The notes beneath the pieces were generated by a model. It was not told where the DNA came from and did not search any database. It worked only from the letters and a program-made list of their open reading frames with translations. Made by a program: the position numbers and the translations under genes. A DNA stretch of 64,000 nt, taken from contig JAFSIZ010000050.1 in NCBI GenBank assembly GCA_017439555.1, positions 1 to 64,000 of the forward strand, written 5' to 3'. The first letter of the stretch is position 1. Every line of letters starts with the position of its first letter. This document shows, piece after piece, positions 51,528 to 60,154 of the stretch. The DNA is from Oscillospiraceae bacterium. Its GTDB lineage: Bacteria; Bacillota; Clostridia; Oscillospirales; JAAYXM01.

Positions 51528-51561
51528 ATTCTACAGGATGCTGCGTGTGAAAAAATGTCTA
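51528..51561 (-). promoter_or_regulatory. spoIIG-type promoter with 22-base spacer
   Basis: On the minus strand TAGACA (51561-51556) and TAGAAT (51533-51528) are separated by 22 bases. The B. subtilis spoIIG promoter, used by vegetative RNA polymerase with Spo0A, is known for the same long spacer. A TGTCTAAA resembling a Spo0A box (TGTCGAA) overlaps the -35 box on the other strand. Confidence 0.55.
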
Positions 51562-51602
51562 AAGCTGTTAAGTGCCCAAAATTTTGCAGAGGTGAGGTTT
51601 TG

Positions 51603-51956
51603 ATGAAAATGAAAAACAGAGTGCTTTTGTTGCTTATGGTGATTGCTGCAGTATGCGTTTTTTCGGCGTGTGAAATAGCAAAGCCGCCTGCGGCGGAAAT
51701 CAAAATGCGTGCGGAACGTGAGCGGATTATATCGCTTCTTGAAAAGGATGTCGAGAAAATTGCGCCCATAAAGCCTTTTTTGCGCCTTCTCCCGGAAGAG
51801 GTGGAAATAGTGTGCAGACTTGAATATACGGGTGATGAAAACGCTTGTATAAGGGTTTCTGAGGTACTTGTAAACGGAAACAGAATTCCTGATGAAATTT
51901 TGCGGAATATAAGCGAAAATTACCTTGATTTTAGCTGTTCTTTAGTCTATAATTAG
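51603..51956 (+). CDS. Small lipoprotein of unknown function
   Basis: The 117-residue protein has a lipoprotein signal ([23 protein letters not shown], with Cys23 as the anchor) and a short charged domain, rich in Glu, Arg and Lys, with no recognisable fold. Its start region is divergent from spoIIGA; the ATG at 51603 follows GGTGAGG by 4-5 bases, and the longer frame starting at 51555 overlaps the spoIIGA promoter. The aconitase-family promoter lies within its last 32 bases. No function is proposed. Confidence 0.65.
   Translation: MKMKNRVLLLLMVIAAVCVFSACEIAKPPAAEIKMRAERERIISLLEKDVEKIAPIKPFLRLLPEEVEIVCRLEYTGDENACIRVSEVLVNGNRIPDEILRNISENYLDFSCSLVYN
51925..51953 (+). promoter_or_regulatory. 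Promoter of the aconitase-family gene, inside the lipoprotein 3' end
   Basis: TTGATT and a perfect TATAAT are 17 bases apart. They overlap the last coding bases of the lipoprotein gene and lie 26 bases ahead of the next start codon. Confidence 0.65.
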
Positions 51957-51979
51957 ACACAAAGAAAGGATGTTTACAA

Positions 51980-54226
51980 ATGGTTTCTGTAATTAAAAAC
52001 GGCGTTTATTTAAAAGACGGTTGCTTGCTCTCAATGAAGGATGCAAGCGTGCTCGGGCTTGATGCTCCGAGCGAAGCAAAGAAGAAAACTATGGCATATT
52101 CCATATTGAAGGAGCATAACACCTCCGACACTATGGAAAACCTCAGAATCAAATTCGATGCAATGGCATCACACGACATTACATATGTCGGAATTATCCA
52201 GACTGCGCGCGCATCGGGGCTTGAGAAGTTTCCGTTGCCCTATGTGCTCACAAACTGCCACAACAGCCTCTGCGCTGTCGGCGGCACAATAAACGAGGAC
52301 GACCATATCTTCGGCCTTTCCGCAGCAAAGAAATATGGCGGTGAATTTGTGCCTGCACATCAGGCGGTTATCCATCAATATATGCGTGAGCGCTATGCCG
52401 GCTGCGGCAAGATGATTCTCGCATCCGACTCCCACACACGCTATGGTGCTCTCGGCTCAATCTCAATCGGCGAGGGCGGCCCTGAGCTTGCGCGTCAGCT
52501 TCTTTCAAAGACATATAATATCGCATATCCGGAGGTTGTCTGTGTATATCTCGAAGGTGCTCCGCGTCCCGGCGTCGGCCCGCAGGATATTGCGATTGCA
52601 ATAATCGGCGCAGTATTCAAGGATGGCGCAGTAAAGAACAAGATTATGGAATTTGTCGGCCCGGGCATTGCAAACCTGAGCATGGATTTCAGAAACGGCA
52701 TAGATGTTATGACGACAGAGACCTCGTGCCTCTCGTCCATCTGGGAAACTGACAGGACAACGTGTGAGTTCCTCACAGTTCACGGAAGACCGGAGGATTA
52801 TAAGCCGCTTCATCCGGGCGCCGGTGCATATTATGATTGCGCTGTGCGTGTCGATCTCTCTGAGATTGAGCCGATGATCGCGCTTCCGTTCCACCCGTCA
52901 AATGCATTCAGAATTTCCGAGCTCAAGAAAAACCTCGGCGATATTCTCGCTCAGTGTGACCGCGATGCAAAGGAAATGCTCGGCATTGATGACAAGAAGG
53001 TATCACTTCTCAATAAAATCCGAAATGGCAAGCTCTATGTTGATCAGGGCTTTGTCGGCGGTTGCTCCGGCGGTCTGTTCCAGAATATCCATAGAGTGCG
53101 CGATATCTTAAAGGGCAATACGACCGGTGACGGCGCATTCTGGCTCTCGGTTTATCCGGCAAGCACTCCGATGTCTATGGAGCTTATGCGCGACGGAACT
53201 CTTGCAGACCTGACGGCATCGGGCGTCAGCATCCGTTCCTGCTTCTGCGGTCCGTGCTTTGGCGCGGGCGATGTTCCTGCAAACGGTGCGCTTTCAATAC
53301 GCCACGCAACGCGCAACTTCCCGAACCGCGAAGGCTCAAAGCCGGGCGATGGGCAGATATCATATGTTGCGCTTATGGATGCGCGTTCAATTGCCGCAAC
53401 AGCGGCAAACGGCGGCGAGCTGACAAGCGCATTTGAGCTTGAAAATATTCCGCAGGATCCGCAGGATGAAAAGTATGCATATGATGCAACTCCATATAAG
53501 AGCCGTATCTACTATGGCGTTGGCAATCCTCAGCCTCAGGAGGAATTGAAGTTCGGACCGAATATCGCAGACTGGCCGAAGATGATAGGAATGACAGATA
53601 ACCTCCTCATATCTGTTGCAAGCGCGATTTACGATCCTGTCACAACAACGGACGAGCTTATCCCGTCGGGTGAGACATCTTCCTACCGTTCAAATCCGAT
53701 AAAGCTTGCATCCTTTGCACTTTCAAGAAAGGATCCCGAGTATGTCGGGCGTGCAAAGGCTGTCTATGCAGCAGAGCTTGCGCGCCGCGAAGGAGACAAG
53801 AACGCATTTGATATGTTTGCAATCGACGGTATCGATCTTTCAAAGACCTCTGTCGGCACGGCTGTCTTTGCGCTCAAGCCCGGTGACGGCTCTGCGCGTG
53901 AGCAGGCAGCTTCCTGCCAGAGGGTTCTCGGCGGCGTTGCAAACATCGCAAGAGAATATGCAACAAAGCGTTATCGTTCAAATGTTGTAAACTGGGGAAT
54001 GCTTCCGTTCATCCTCGACGATGCTGACAACAGCGGAATCGAAGCAGGCGACCTCATCTATATCGAGGGCATCCGCGATATTCTTCTCGGCGACGGCGAA
54101 GAGGTCAAGGCAAGCCTCATAAAGAGTGGTGATAAGAAGGATATTACACTCCGGCTCCCGGCACTCACACGAGAAGAGCGCGATATCATCCTCGCAGGAT
54201 GTCTTATTAATTTCTATTCAAAATAA
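51980..54226 (+). CDS. Aconitase-superfamily hydratase (YbhJ-like)
   Basis: The 748-residue enzyme has the aconitase iron-sulfur cluster cysteines: one in [11 protein letters not shown] (about residue 359) and two in [11 protein letters not shown] (about 419-425). It also has substrate motifs [24 protein letters not shown] (about 154-177) and a C-terminal swivel domain (about 620-748). The length and the opening resemble E. coli YbhJ, a predicted hydratase of unknown substrate, rather than citrate-cycle AcnA/B. It has its own promoter and a strong AAAGGA site. It probably dehydrates or hydrates a hydroxy acid. A 26-base piece of its 3' end is duplicated near 60.16 kb. Confidence 0.85.
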   Translation: MVSVIKNGVYLKDGCLLSMKDASVLGLDAPSEAKKKTMAYSILKEHNTSDTMENLRIKFDAMASHDITYVGIIQTARASGLEKFPLPYVLTNCHNSLCAVGGTINEDDHIFGLSAAKKYGGEFVPAHQAVIHQYMRERYAGCGKMILASDSHTRYGALGSISIGEGGPELARQLLSKTYNIAYPEVVCVYLEGAPRPGVGPQDIAIAIIGAVFKDGAVKNKIMEFVGPGIANLSMDFRNGIDVMTTETSCLSSIWETDRTTCEFLTVHGRPEDYKPLHPGAGAYYDCAVRVDLSEIEPMIALPFHPSNAFRISELKKNLGDILAQCDRDAKEMLGIDDKKVSLLNKIRNGKLYVDQGFVGGCSGGLFQNIHRVRDILKGNTTGDGAFWLSVYPASTPMSMELMRDGTLADLTASGVSIRSCFCGPCFGAGDVPANGALSIRHATRNFPNREGSKPGDGQISYVALMDARSIAATAANGGELTSAFELENIPQDPQDEKYAYDATPYKSRIYYGVGNPQPQEELKFGPNIADWPKMIGMTDNLLISVASAIYDPVTTTDELIPSGETSSYRSNPIKLASFALSRKDPEYVGRAKAVYAAELARREGDKNAFDMFAIDGIDLSKTSVGTAVFALKPGDGSAREQAASCQRVLGGVANIAREYATKRYRSNVVNWGMLPFILDDADNSGIEAGDLIYIEGIRDILLGDGEEVKASLIKSGDKKDITLRLPALTREERDIILAGCLINFYSK

Positions 54227-54248
54227 GATTCACCTAAGACATAGCGAA

Positions 54249-54290
54249 AAAACTGACCTCGGATTTTCGGGGTCAGTTTTGCTTTTTGTC
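54249..54290 (+). terminator. Terminator after the aconitase-family gene
   Basis: AAAACTGACC and GGTCAGTTTT form a 10-bp stem around a 12-base loop that itself pairs (CGGATTTTCGG), followed by GCTTTTTG. Confidence 0.82.
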
Positions 54291-54344
54291 GGCTTTTGAT
54301 ACAGATAAGTCATTGGAATATCAGGCGATTTTCCGGAAAGAGCA

Positions 54345-54373
54345 TTGCTATAAAACTTTCTCCGTGATATAAT
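54345..54373 (+). promoter_or_regulatory. Promoter of the DUF4838 gene
   Basis: TTGCTA and a perfect TATAAT are separated by 17 bases, 33 bases ahead of the start codon. Confidence 0.7.
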
Positions 54374-54406
54374 TATCTCGAAATCAAAACAAGGAGAACT
54401 TTCAAG

Positions 54407-56284
54407 ATGATTGTCAATAAGGAATGTAATATAAATATAGTAATTCCGGAGAATGCGACTGAGCGCGAAATATTTGCGGCAGAAGAGCTTCGTAAGTATA
54501 TCAAAAAAATCTGCGGTGCAGAGCTCGGAATTACGACAGAGACAAAGAAAAATAATGTGATTGCAATCGGCGGACCTGAGCGGAACGCGGTAACGGCAAA
54601 ATACATATCCGAAGCTGAATTTGATAAAGCTGTCCCGGGGCCTGAGGGGATTTTCATAAAATCCTATGAAGATTGCATTATCCTTGCAGGAAGCACCAAA
54701 AAGGTCAATGAATTTGAACGCGGAACGGTATATGCAGTGTATGAGTTTCTTGAAAGATTTCTCGGCTGCTCTCTTGCGGCATACACAAAGGCTGATGTAG
54801 CAGGCGGAGAGCTCATTCCCGAAACGGATAGCATCGAGCTTGGGGATATTTTCTATGCAAAAGCATCCTCGGATATTCCCTACAGAGCAGCGGTTGCTCA
54901 GTATTCGGTACACGGCGTCGGCGCGGAATATGAGCTTGACCATGCATTTCTTGACTGGCTTTCAAAAAACAGATATAACTACATCTACACCTGGAACAAG
55001 GTGTATGAAAACTTCAAGACAAACGGAATGCTTGATGAGTGCAAAAAGCGCGGCATTCTCTTCAAGGTCGGCCATCACGATGCAATAGATACGCTTCTTC
55101 CGCAGCGCGGAAACAAGTATTTTTCCGAGCATTATTTTGAAACACATCCCGATTACTATAAAATGAACGAGGACGGAAGCCGCTTTGAGATGGTGGATGA
55201 TTGGGGGCAGATGGTTCTCTGCTCGAGAAATGAGGCTATGATTGAGGAGATTTCAAAGAATCTTATTTCGTGGTTCTCAAAGAATCCCCAGGTAAAGAGC
55301 TTTGCTCTTCTCAACAAGGACGGCACAGCACCTCAGTGTTGCTGCGAGAAGTGCAAGGGATATTCAAAGGCTGAAAACTATGTGTATATGATAAACGAGA
55401 TCGCAAAGAGATTGAAAAAAGCGCATCCCGATGTAACTCTCAATATGATGTCATACACAGACCTCTGGAATCCGCCCGAGAATGTATCGCTTGAGGATAA
55501 CGTCTCCGTCACGGAAGCCACCTGGCACATTTCAGGGCTTCGCACAATCGGAAAGCCTGACGGTTCCTGCCTTGCAGGCACGTTCTATGAGGAAAATCTT
55601 CTCAAATGGAAGGCAATCGGCGCATCCGTCACATATTATGATTATTTCATGGGCGTATACCCCGGAAGACAGAGATATGTCCCTATGGCAGATGAGATGC
55701 AGGCAATGTGCAAAAGATTCATCGAAATGGGAATTGACGGAACCGAAACGCAGATAGAGGTATATAACCACTGGAACAATATCTTCAATTTCTATTCTTA
55801 TGGAAGATGTGCCTATGATACTGAAAATTCGCTTGAGAAAAACCTCGGCCTTTTCTGCCGCATCTTCGGCAAGGGTGCCGAATATATAGCAGGTAATATC
55901 CGATATGCGGAATGCATTCTTGACGGACAGAGTGAGATAATGCGCGCAGGCATATATCTTATGGAGCATATCGACAAGGAGCGTATGTATAAAGGCTTTG
56001 AAGATGCTCTTGAAGCTGCGGAAACTCCGACGGCGCGCAATAACGTACGCCTTATGCGTATGGCGTTCCGCTATTCGGATATCGAATGCAGAGAGGAGTA
56101 TGAAGCTGATGAGTCGGGCTACAGAGACCTCAAGCATTATGACATCCCCGAGCGCGGAGAGCTTTTGTATATGCAGAAGCACTTTGATACATATGTAAGC
56201 CGCAAGGGCTACGGTATTATGATTCCTGTAGAGGGCGAGGACAACGGCTTTACACCGACAGACAGCTGGTATGATTTTGAATAA
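54407..56284 (+). CDS. DUF4838 glycosidase-like protein with alpha-glucuronidase-type N-terminal domain
   Basis: The 625-residue cytosolic protein begins with a GH20/GH67-type accessory domain (about residues 1-125; ENATEREIFAAEELRKYIKKI and FERGTVYAVYEFLERFLGC). A DUF4838 TIM-barrel region follows (about 150-450), containing KGRGILF-type CKKRGILFKVGHHDA, MVLCSRNEAMIEEI and a double cysteine block CCCEKCKGY (about 309-317). A helical C-terminal part completes it. The family is considered a glycoside hydrolase clan member; the catalytic residues and substrate are not established. Its GH67-like N-terminus and the nearby GH88 relic suggest uronic-acid glycans. It has its own promoter and shares a bidirectional terminator with lacI. 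Confidence 0.75.
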   Translation: MIVNKECNINIVIPENATEREIFAAEELRKYIKKICGAELGITTETKKNNVIAIGGPERNAVTAKYISEAEFDKAVPGPEGIFIKSYEDCIILAGSTKKVNEFERGTVYAVYEFLERFLGCSLAAYTKADVAGGELIPETDSIELGDIFYAKASSDIPYRAAVAQYSVHGVGAEYELDHAFLDWLSKNRYNYIYTWNKVYENFKTNGMLDECKKRGILFKVGHHDAIDTLLPQRGNKYFSEHYFETHPDYYKMNEDGSRFEMVDDWGQMVLCSRNEAMIEEISKNLISWFSKNPQVKSFALLNKDGTAPQCCCEKCKGYSKAENYVYMINEIAKRLKKAHPDVTLNMMSYTDLWNPPENVSLEDNVSVTEATWHISGLRTIGKPDGSCLAGTFYEENLLKWKAIGASVTYYDYFMGVYPGRQRYVPMADEMQAMCKRFIEMGIDGTETQIEVYNHWNNIFNFYSYGRCAYDTENSLEKNLGLFCRIFGKGAEYIAGNIRYAECILDGQSEIMRAGIYLMEHIDKERMYKGFEDALEAAETPTARNNVRLMRMAFRYSDIECREEYEADESGYRDLKHYDIPERGELLYMQKHFDTYVSRKGYGIMIPVEGEDNGFTPTDSWYDFE

Positions 56285-56342
56285 AAACGTATTTCGCAAC
56301 CAAACACAAGGCGACAACTCTGCTTTGTTGGCATAAAACAAT

Positions 56343-56375
56343 AAAAACGCTGAACTTTTCGTTCAGCGTTTTTTT
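56343..56375. terminator. Bidirectional terminator between the DUF4838 gene and the LacI gene
   Basis: A perfect 13-bp stem (AAAAACGCTGAAC and complement, 5-base loop) and seven T residues. The LacI stop codon is inside the right arm. A near-identical copy lies at 60194-60227. Confidence 0.92.
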
Positions 56376-57331
56376 ATCTCTGTTGATTTCCTGAATATGA
56401 CTTCGGGCAGTACGGTAATCCGCTTTTCCGATATTGTGCCGGAAAGATATTCCATAATAGCGTCTGCTGTTTCGTTGCAGACCTTATCAAGATGCGTGTT
56501 TATGCTTGAGAGCGGAGGATTCAAATATCCCGAGCCGCCGATATCGTTCATTCCCATAACGGCAATATCTTCGGGAACTCTCAGGCCGTGCTCGCAAATA
56601 CAGCTTATTGCGCCCGTTGCCATATGATCATAGGCACAGATAATGGCACGCGGATATTTTCCGTTTTCAAAAAATTTTTCCATCGCATCAAAGCCGCCTT
56701 CCTCAAAACGGAGATCGGTCACGCTTATGAGTAAGCTATCCGTTTTGCCGAGCTTTTCTTCGATTACACCGCACACCATTGCAAGCTTTGTGTCGGTGTT
56801 GGTTTCTCCGATAAAGCCGATGTCAGTGACTCCGTTTTCAACAAAATAGTCAACTGCTTCACGAATGCACGGAATAAAATTACTTGTAACAGAAATTACG
56901 CCGCTGTTGTATGCCGAGTCGATTGTTGCGACCGGAATTTCCATATCCTCGGCGACCTTTGTTTTTCCGTTTATGATGATAATACCGTCAACGCTTGTGT
57001 AGCGGTTGTAATATTCAAGAAGCTCTGCCTCCGTTGATTCGGAAAAGTCTGTTGAGGCGACACATATTTCACAGTTGTATTCCGAAAGTCTCTTTTGAAT
57101 GAAGTAGAGTGCGACGGAATAGTAGCGGCTGCGAAATTCGGGGCAGATAACCGCAATGACGAGCTTTGGGTATTTTGCTTTATAGAATTTTTTGAAGCAC
57201 CCGAGTTTCTTTGCTGCCTCGAATATCATCTCACGCGTTTCGGGATTTACTTCACTGCTCATCGAAAACGCCTTTGAAACAGTCGAGACTGAAACGTGTG
57301 TGAGCTTTGCAAGCTTACTTAATGTTATCAT
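56363..57331 (-). CDS. LacI-family transcriptional regulator
   Basis: The 322-residue protein has the LacI helix-turn-helix and hinge (ITLSKLAKLTHVSVSTVSKAF at residues 2-22; SSEVNPETREMIFEAAKKLG). A periplasmic-binding-type sensor domain follows (about 60-320; VDYFVENGVTDIGFIGETNT, RAIICAYDHMATGAISCI, PEDIAVMGMNDIGG). The ATG at 57331 starts the protein exactly at the HTH; the longer frame would add 20 residues that overlap its promoter. It is divergent from ceramidase-fold paralogue 3, with a perfect 19-bp palindrome between them, so it most likely represses that gene and itself. The effector is presumably a sugar. Confidence 0.93.
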   Translation of the reverse strand: MITLSKLAKLTHVSVSTVSKAFSMSSEVNPETREMIFEAAKKLGCFKKFYKAKYPKLVIAVICPEFRSRYYSVALYFIQKRLSEYNCEICVASTDFSESTEAELLEYYNRYTSVDGIIIINGKTKVAEDMEIPVATIDSAYNSGVISVTSNFIPCIREAVDYFVENGVTDIGFIGETNTDTKLAMVCGVIEEKLGKTDSLLISVTDLRFEEGGFDAMEKFFENGKYPRAIICAYDHMATGAISCICEHGLRVPEDIAVMGMNDIGGSGYLNPPLSSINTHLDKVCNETADAIMEYLSGTISEKRITVLPEVIFRKSTEIKKR

Positions 57332-57352
57332 TCGCTTCACCGCCTTGATTAA

Positions 57353-57381
57353 ATTATATAACATAACAATAAAACTTTCAA
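57353..57381 (-). promoter_or_regulatory. Promoter of the LacI-family gene
   Basis: On the minus strand TTGAAA and a perfect TATAAT are 17 bases apart, about 22 bases ahead of the start codon. Confidence 0.75.
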
Positions 57382-57390
57382 TGCAGGTCA

Positions 57391-57409
57391 AATCGAAAAA
57401 TTTTCGATT
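57391..57409. promoter_or_regulatory. LacI-type operator palindrome
   Basis: AATCGAAAA, one central A, then TTTTCGATT: a perfect 19-bp palindrome. It lies 10 bases upstream of both divergent -35 boxes (57381 and 57419), a position from which one dimer could control both promoters. Confidence 0.7.
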
Positions 57410-57418
57410 CGTTTTTGG

Positions 57419-57446
57419 TTGACTTGTCGGCTGTATCAGATATAAT
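57419..57446 (+). promoter_or_regulatory. Promoter of ceramidase-fold paralogue 3
   Basis: TTGACT and a perfect TATAAT are 16 bases apart, 31 bases ahead of the ATG. Confidence 0.75.
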
Positions 57447-57477
57447 GAAGGCAGACAGAAAAGAAAGGATGATATTT

Positions 57478-58815
57478 ATGTTGAAAGCAGGTATGTCAAA
57501 GCGCGATATAACACCGCCGCTCGGTTTGCCGCTCGTCGGATATCCGCATTATACAAGAGCAAACGAGGGAGCACACGATCCGCTCCTGTCATCGGTTATG
57601 TATATCTCAAACGGTGAGTGTGAAACAGTTCTTGTCACGCTCGATGTCCTCATTTTCTCAAAGAGACACGTTGCCGAAATCCGCAGACGCGTTGAGAAGG
57701 AATGTGGAATTCCGGGTAAGAATATTATGATAAGCTGTACGCATACCCATTCGGGCCCACTTACATTCTCTCCGTGGGATCTTGAAAGTATCGTATCGGG
57801 GAACACAGACCAGCCGTGGGAATATATTGAAGATGTTATCTCAAAGACAACAGAAGCCATTGTTGAAGCTAAGAAAAATGCATTTGCGGCATCGTTTACC
57901 TCAGGTGCAGCAATGTGTGGAGCAGAGTCGGGCGTTGGCGGAAACCGCCGCATCCCGGGTGGACCTCACGATCCGTTTGTCGGCGTGCTTGCAGTAAAGG
58001 ACGAAACGGGAAGGGTGCGCGGTATGTATGTAAACTATGCCCTTCATCCGACGTTTATCCACGAATGGAGCAACGTCTGCACATCTGACTATCCATATTA
58101 TGTAAGGCTCGAGCTCGAGGAGCAGGAGAAGGATATTGTTGTCTGCTTCGGTCAGGGTGCATCGGGCAACCAGTCAAGCCGCTATTATCGCAACGGCGAA
58201 AGCTATGATGAGGCAGAGCGCGTCGGGCGTGCAATCGGCCGTGCAGCGCATACAGTGCTTGACAATGCAGAGTGGAAGACAGATATGCCGATAAAGGTTG
58301 TAAGCGAGGAAATTGAGTTCGTTATCCGCGAGTTTGCGTCAGTTGAAGAGCTTGAGGCACAGTGTGCACACGATACTGCGGTATATAAAGAGCTCTATGC
58401 AAAATACGGCGATTCCGAAAACCGTGATGAATATCTGCTCTGGCAGAATGCAAACCTCAAATGCCTCGGTTCGGAAAATCAGCTGCAGTATGCAAAGCTC
58501 AGAATGCAGGGTATCAGAATACCTGTTGTCGAGGAAGAAAACCCTGCAGAAATTCAGGTTATCCGTCTCGGAGATGCCTGCGTTGTCGGTGTTCCGGGTG
58601 AAAATTTTGTTGAATATGCTCTCTATATAAAGGCGATGGCAGGCTTTAAAACCGTTATTTACAACGAGCTTGCAAACGGTGCGCTTGCAGGATATCTTTG
58701 CACACCCGAATCGATGGTGCTCGGTGGCTATGAAACAGACACCTCGTGGATGGATGTGCAATATGGAAAAAATATGGTCAACAAGGCAATCGAGCTTATT
58801 GAAAACGTGAAGTAA
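57478..58815 (+). CDS. Cytosolic neutral-ceramidase-fold hydrolase, paralogue 3
   Basis: The 445-residue protein matches the two operon paralogues along its length: KAGMSKRDITPPLGLPL at the start, SCTHTHSGP (His-Thr-His), LHPTFIHEWSNVC, GASGNQSSRYYR and GGYETDTSW. No signal peptide is present. The ATG at 57478 has GAAAGGATG 6 bases upstream and begins as the paralogues do. It stands under LacI-type control, separate from the operon copies, and is followed by a terminator and a sugar isomerase gene. As with its relatives, ceramide is an unlikely substrate for a cytosolic enzyme in this setting. Confidence 0.85.
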   Translation: MLKAGMSKRDITPPLGLPLVGYPHYTRANEGAHDPLLSSVMYISNGECETVLVTLDVLIFSKRHVAEIRRRVEKECGIPGKNIMISCTHTHSGPLTFSPWDLESIVSGNTDQPWEYIEDVISKTTEAIVEAKKNAFAASFTSGAAMCGAESGVGGNRRIPGGPHDPFVGVLAVKDETGRVRGMYVNYALHPTFIHEWSNVCTSDYPYYVRLELEEQEKDIVVCFGQGASGNQSSRYYRNGESYDEAERVGRAIGRAAHTVLDNAEWKTDMPIKVVSEEIEFVIREFASVEELEAQCAHDTAVYKELYAKYGDSENRDEYLLWQNANLKCLGSENQLQYAKLRMQGIRIPVVEEENPAEIQVIRLGDACVVGVPGENFVEYALYIKAMAGFKTVIYNELANGALAGYLCTPESMVLGGYETDTSWMDVQYGKNMVNKAIELIENVK

Positions 58816-58823
58816 AAGATGAA

Positions 58824-58864
58824 AGCACCCCTTTGAAACTTAATGTTTCAAGGGGGTGCTTGCT
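58824..58864 (+). terminator. Terminator after ceramidase-fold paralogue 3
   Basis: AGCACCCCTTTGAAAC pairs with GTTTCAAGGGGGTGCT around a 5-base loop (one G-U or bulge). The T run is short. The CCTTTGAAAC/GTTTCAAGG core also appears in the hairpin at 48868-48902. Confidence 0.75.
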
Positions 58865-59001
58865 TTGAGCGAAGGAGGGGGCAGAAATGTTCTGAGAAGT
58901 ATATTGCTTGCGGAAATCAGCAAAATTTCATAAGTTTATATTGAGATTGACTCTGTTGTCCGGATAAATATTGTGGTATAATAAAAAAGAGGTGGCTTTT
59001 T

Positions 59002-59862
59002 ATGAAGATTGGAACAATGATAAAATATGGAAACAGCGCGGATAAAACAGTATCAATAACAGAGATCGAGCGCAAGTTCCGCGAGCTTTCCGAATGTGGG
59101 ATAGATAATTGTCAGCTTTGCAGCTGGGCGCCTGTGTTGTGGACGGATGAAAACGCAGAAAAAATAAACGGCTTTTCGGAAAAATATAATGTAAAAATAT
59201 CATCCTTCTGGTGCGGATGGGAAGGGCCGATGAGATGGGATTTTTATGAAGGTCAATATTCGCTCGGACTTGTTGCTCCGGAATACCGCGAAATGAGAAT
59301 TAAAAACCTCTGTGACGGTGCGGATTTTGCAAAGAAGCTCGGGGTTGTGGATGTTGCAACACATATGGGCTTCATTCCTGAAAATCCTTATGACGCAAAT
59401 TTTGTGCCGATGTGCATAGCAATACGCACTGTTGCAGAGCATCTTGAAAAGAATGGGCAGTTTCTTCTGTTTGAAACAGGGCAGGAAACTCCGGTAACGA
59501 TGCTGAGATGCTTTGAGACTGTCGGCTGCGACAATCTCGGCGTAAATCTTGATACTGCAAATCTTATTCTCTATGGAAAGGCAAATCCTGTCGATGCGCT
59601 CGATGTGTTTGGTAAATATGTTCGTGCAATTCATGCAAAAGACGGATTTTATCCGACGAACGGACATGATCTTGGCCGTCAGGTCCGCATAGGGGAGGGG
59701 AAAGTCGATTTTCATGGCGTTTTAAAAGGATTACACAAGCTCGGTTATAACGGATATGTGACTATTGAACACGAAATAGACGGTGACAACGAAAAAGAGG
59801 CGATACTCGCTGCGCGTGATTATCTTGAAAAGATTATAGCTGATGTCTGCGGAGAAAAATAA
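59002..59862 (+). CDS. Sugar-phosphate isomerase/epimerase (xylose-isomerase-like TIM barrel)
   Basis: The 286-residue protein is of the PF01261 family. It has the expected metal-site pattern across the barrel: SFWCGWEGP (about 73-81), ATHMGFIPE (His, about 118-126), LFETGQETP (Glu, about 155-163), GVNLDTANLILYGKANP (Asp, about 177-193), IHAKDGFYP (His/Asp, about 212-220) and YVTIEHEIDGD (Glu, about 252-262). Members isomerise or epimerise ketoses, inosose and sugar acids. A TATAAT-like -10 box (58976-58981) and GAGGTGG site precede the ATG. The context (LacI, ceramidase-fold hydrolase, GH88 relic) suggests a sugar-catabolic step. Confidence 0.88.
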   Translation: MKIGTMIKYGNSADKTVSITEIERKFRELSECGIDNCQLCSWAPVLWTDENAEKINGFSEKYNVKISSFWCGWEGPMRWDFYEGQYSLGLVAPEYREMRIKNLCDGADFAKKLGVVDVATHMGFIPENPYDANFVPMCIAIRTVAEHLEKNGQFLLFETGQETPVTMLRCFETVGCDNLGVNLDTANLILYGKANPVDALDVFGKYVRAIHAKDGFYPTNGHDLGRQVRIGEGKVDFHGVLKGLHKLGYNGYVTIEHEIDGDNEKEAILAARDYLEKIIADVCGEK

Positions 59863-59871
59863 GATGCTTAA

Positions 59872-60143
59872 AGTTATAATCGCAAGAGCTGGAGATAGTT
59901 ATCGACATAGTGAAAGGCTTTGATAAAAAACGGCAACCGATTTTGCAATTTCGATGAGACCGCAGACAGCGATTGCAGCTGCGGAGGAGTCATAGTAGAC
60001 GGGCTCTTCGGGTGCGCGGAGTTGCAAGCATATCACCTGTTTCCGGATCAAACTCAACGATAAGGTTTGAAGAGCCGTCAACGCGGATAAAGCTCTTTGC
60101 AACGGTGTCTGCGTGTGACTCTGCAATCTGTGCAAAACGAGGG
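59872..60143 (-). pseudogene. Remnant of a GH88 unsaturated glucuronyl hydrolase gene
   Basis: Read on the minus strand, one frame (about 60141-60021) gives RFAQIAESHADTVAKSFI, then VDGSSN, IVEFDPETGD and MLAT, which matches the middle of GH88 enzymes. A shifted frame (about 60016-59935) gives EEPVYYDSSAAAIAVCGLIE, the later GH88 block that holds the family's conserved SSAAAIA. The family normally has a long stretch between these blocks (containing a GSxWSRGQAW motif). Here they are joined directly with a frameshift, and both ends of the gene are missing. GH88 enzymes remove the unsaturated uronic acid left by polysaccharide lyases. The remnant is certainly non-functional. Confidence 0.75.
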
Positions 60144-60154
60144 CCATCCTGCAC

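Noticed and set aside
51500-51769. 90-residue N-terminal extension of SpoIIGA
   Set aside because: It runs antisense through the lipoprotein gene start and the promoter; family proteins begin at the GTG at 51499.
54230-54943. 237-residue minus-strand frame over the start of the DUF4838 gene
   Set aside because: It crosses a terminator and a promoter and shows no homology features; the sense gene explains the sequence.
59899-60147. 82-residue minus-strand frame as a real small gene
   Set aside because: Only its second half resembles GH88; the first half is a frame-shifted reading of the GH88 middle. It is a decayed gene.
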